DNA from: Candidatus Peribacterales bacterium
GTDB taxonomy: Bacteria; Patescibacteriota; Gracilibacteria; Peribacterales; Peribacteraceae
Assembly (NCBI GenBank): GCA_021731345.1
Contig: JAKFXO010000065.1
Location: 1 to 6,506, forward strand
DNA length: 6,506 bases
Direction: 5' to 3'
The notes beneath the pieces are model-generated. The model was not told the DNA's origin. It saw only the letters and a list, made by a program, of their open reading frames with translations, and searched no databases. Below are positions 5,777 through 6,506 of this stretch, one piece after another (positions within the stretch are counted from its first letter, which is position 1; each line of letters opens with the position of its first letter). The translations under genes were made by a program, and so were the position numbers.

Positions 5777-6506
5777 TTACGAGACTTCTTGGATTGTGGC
5801 TGTATATCCGTCGCTCCGAAGGAGGATGTCCATAGTGGAGCCTCTGGTCGCTTCTAATAAATCCAGCATATCTGGCTGATAATCTGTATTTCTCATTGCA
5901 AGCAGTGTCGTTCTACGAACTGCATCCGTCTTGCCGCCATGATTAAGCTGGAATTCACTGAAGTTCTCATCATCTGCCATCTGCGCAATCATTTGATGAG
6001 AAAAATCAGACTCTTTACCCTTCCCACGATTTTCAAGGGGGTCAAGGCGACGTATATTTTCGAAGACTGTGACATCTGCGATGGCCGCTAGTCTCTCCTG
6101 CAAATGTGCAAGACTCGGCATGCCACTACCGAAACTGAATCCTGCAAGATACGCTTGCATATTTTCAGGCTGAAACATCAACGGTGGATCGGATTGGTGC
6201 TGTGTTTTGAGGAGTGCCCAAGGATTTTCAAGGGACGTGATCGGCTTGCCATTGGCATCCAAACAATCAGGTGAATGAACAACTGTCAGTCTCTTGCCCT
6301 CCTTCGGCGTCACGCCGAACACGAGTCGAGGTAGATCGAGCTTTGATTTCGTAGGATCGATACGCCAATCCGAAACCTTCCTTTCCTTGAAGTCTCGAAG
6401 CTGGCAAATATACGCCGGAAGCGACATATCGTTCTCGTCCCCTACTGCTTCCATAAGGAAAGTTCTGTCACGGCGCATGAGACCGGTGTCCTCCACACTC
6501 TTATAG
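5777..6506 (-). CDS. Hypothetical protein, 5'-truncated by window edge
   Basis: The minus-strand frame is open from the right edge to TAA at 5779-5777, giving about 242 visible residues. A GTG at 6496 is one possible start, but three more codons (Tyr-Lys-Ser) precede it without a stop, so the true start is probably outside. The protein is soluble-looking, acidic to neutral, with no membrane segment or signal peptide in view. A strand-rich part (LPRLVFGVTPKEGKRLTVVHS) precedes a Pro-containing middle and a helical C-terminal half with many Asp, Glu, Arg and Met residues (LQERLAAIADVTVFENIRRL). It ends TATIQEVS. No catalytic or binding motif is apparent and I do not recognise the family. Its 3' end faces tRNA-Pro across 29 bp, and its promoter must lie outside the window. 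Confidence 0.7.
   Translation of the reverse strand, partial: YKSVEDTGLMRRDRTFLMEAVGDENDMSLPAYICQLRDFKERKVSDWRIDPTKSKLDLPRLVFGVTPKEGKRLTVVHSPDCLDANGKPITSLENPWALLKTQHQSDPPLMFQPENMQAYLAGFSFGSGMPSLAHLQERLAAIADVTVFENIRRLDPLENRGKGKESDFSHQMIAQMADDENFSEFQLNHGGKTDAVRRTTLLAMRNTDYQPDMLDLLEATRGSTMDILLRSDGYTATIQEVS

Noticed and set aside
5819..5879. AAGGAGG followed by ATG and 17 codons on the + strand
   Set aside because: The motif is a strong Shine-Dalgarno match, but it is antisense within the 3' part of the minus-strand gene, and the start follows the motif with no spacing.
1..6506. CRISPR array, transposase, restriction-modification or toxin-antitoxin genes
   Set aside because: No regularly spaced repeats, transposase motifs, methyltransferase motifs or short paired genes were seen on either strand.

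Overview
The window looks like a piece of a bacterial chromosome of moderate GC (roughly half). It uses the standard code, since every frame kept here closes with TAA. None of the visible starts has a clear Shine-Dalgarno sequence. The DHH-family protein has an enlarged layout that I associate with Candidate Phyla Radiation / Patescibacteria (Peregrinibacteria- or Peribacteria-like) genomes. That placement is an inference from gene style; there is no rRNA here to test it.

Layout. Positions 2-1762 (+) hold two consecutive genes of unknown function: the 3' end of one that enters from the left edge, and a complete 395-residue protein with two probable membrane segments. Both lie in the same reading frame, separated by one TAA and three codons. 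They run head-on into infB (translation initiation factor IF-2, 1768-4008, minus), leaving 5 bp between the two stop codons. Upstream of infB on the same strand is a DHH/DHHA1 phosphoesterase gene (4074-5411, minus), related to NrnA-type oligoribonuclease / pAp phosphatase proteins. A strong sigma-70-like promoter (TTGACA, 17 bp, TTTAAT) sits just ahead of it, so the two probably form a transcription unit. It recalls the widespread nusA-infB-rbfA-nrnA-truB neighbourhood, but the order is different and the other members are absent. The 65-bp gap between them carries an 8-bp inverted repeat that touches the infB start codon.

Positions 5412-5671 are non-coding. They contain the divergent promoter region and a detached copy of the first 20 nt of a tRNA-Pro gene, followed by 67 bp of unrelated sequence. 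A complete tRNA-Pro(GGG) with encoded CCA follows at 5672-5747. A 29-bp spacer with a hairpin separates it from the 3' end of an unrecognised minus-strand gene that leaves the window on the right.

The most unusual items are the duplicated tRNA-Pro 5' end, the same-frame split of the two left-hand genes, and the hairpin at the infB start. I did not find a clearly new multi-gene system; the three unrecognised proteins are the only places one could be hidden.
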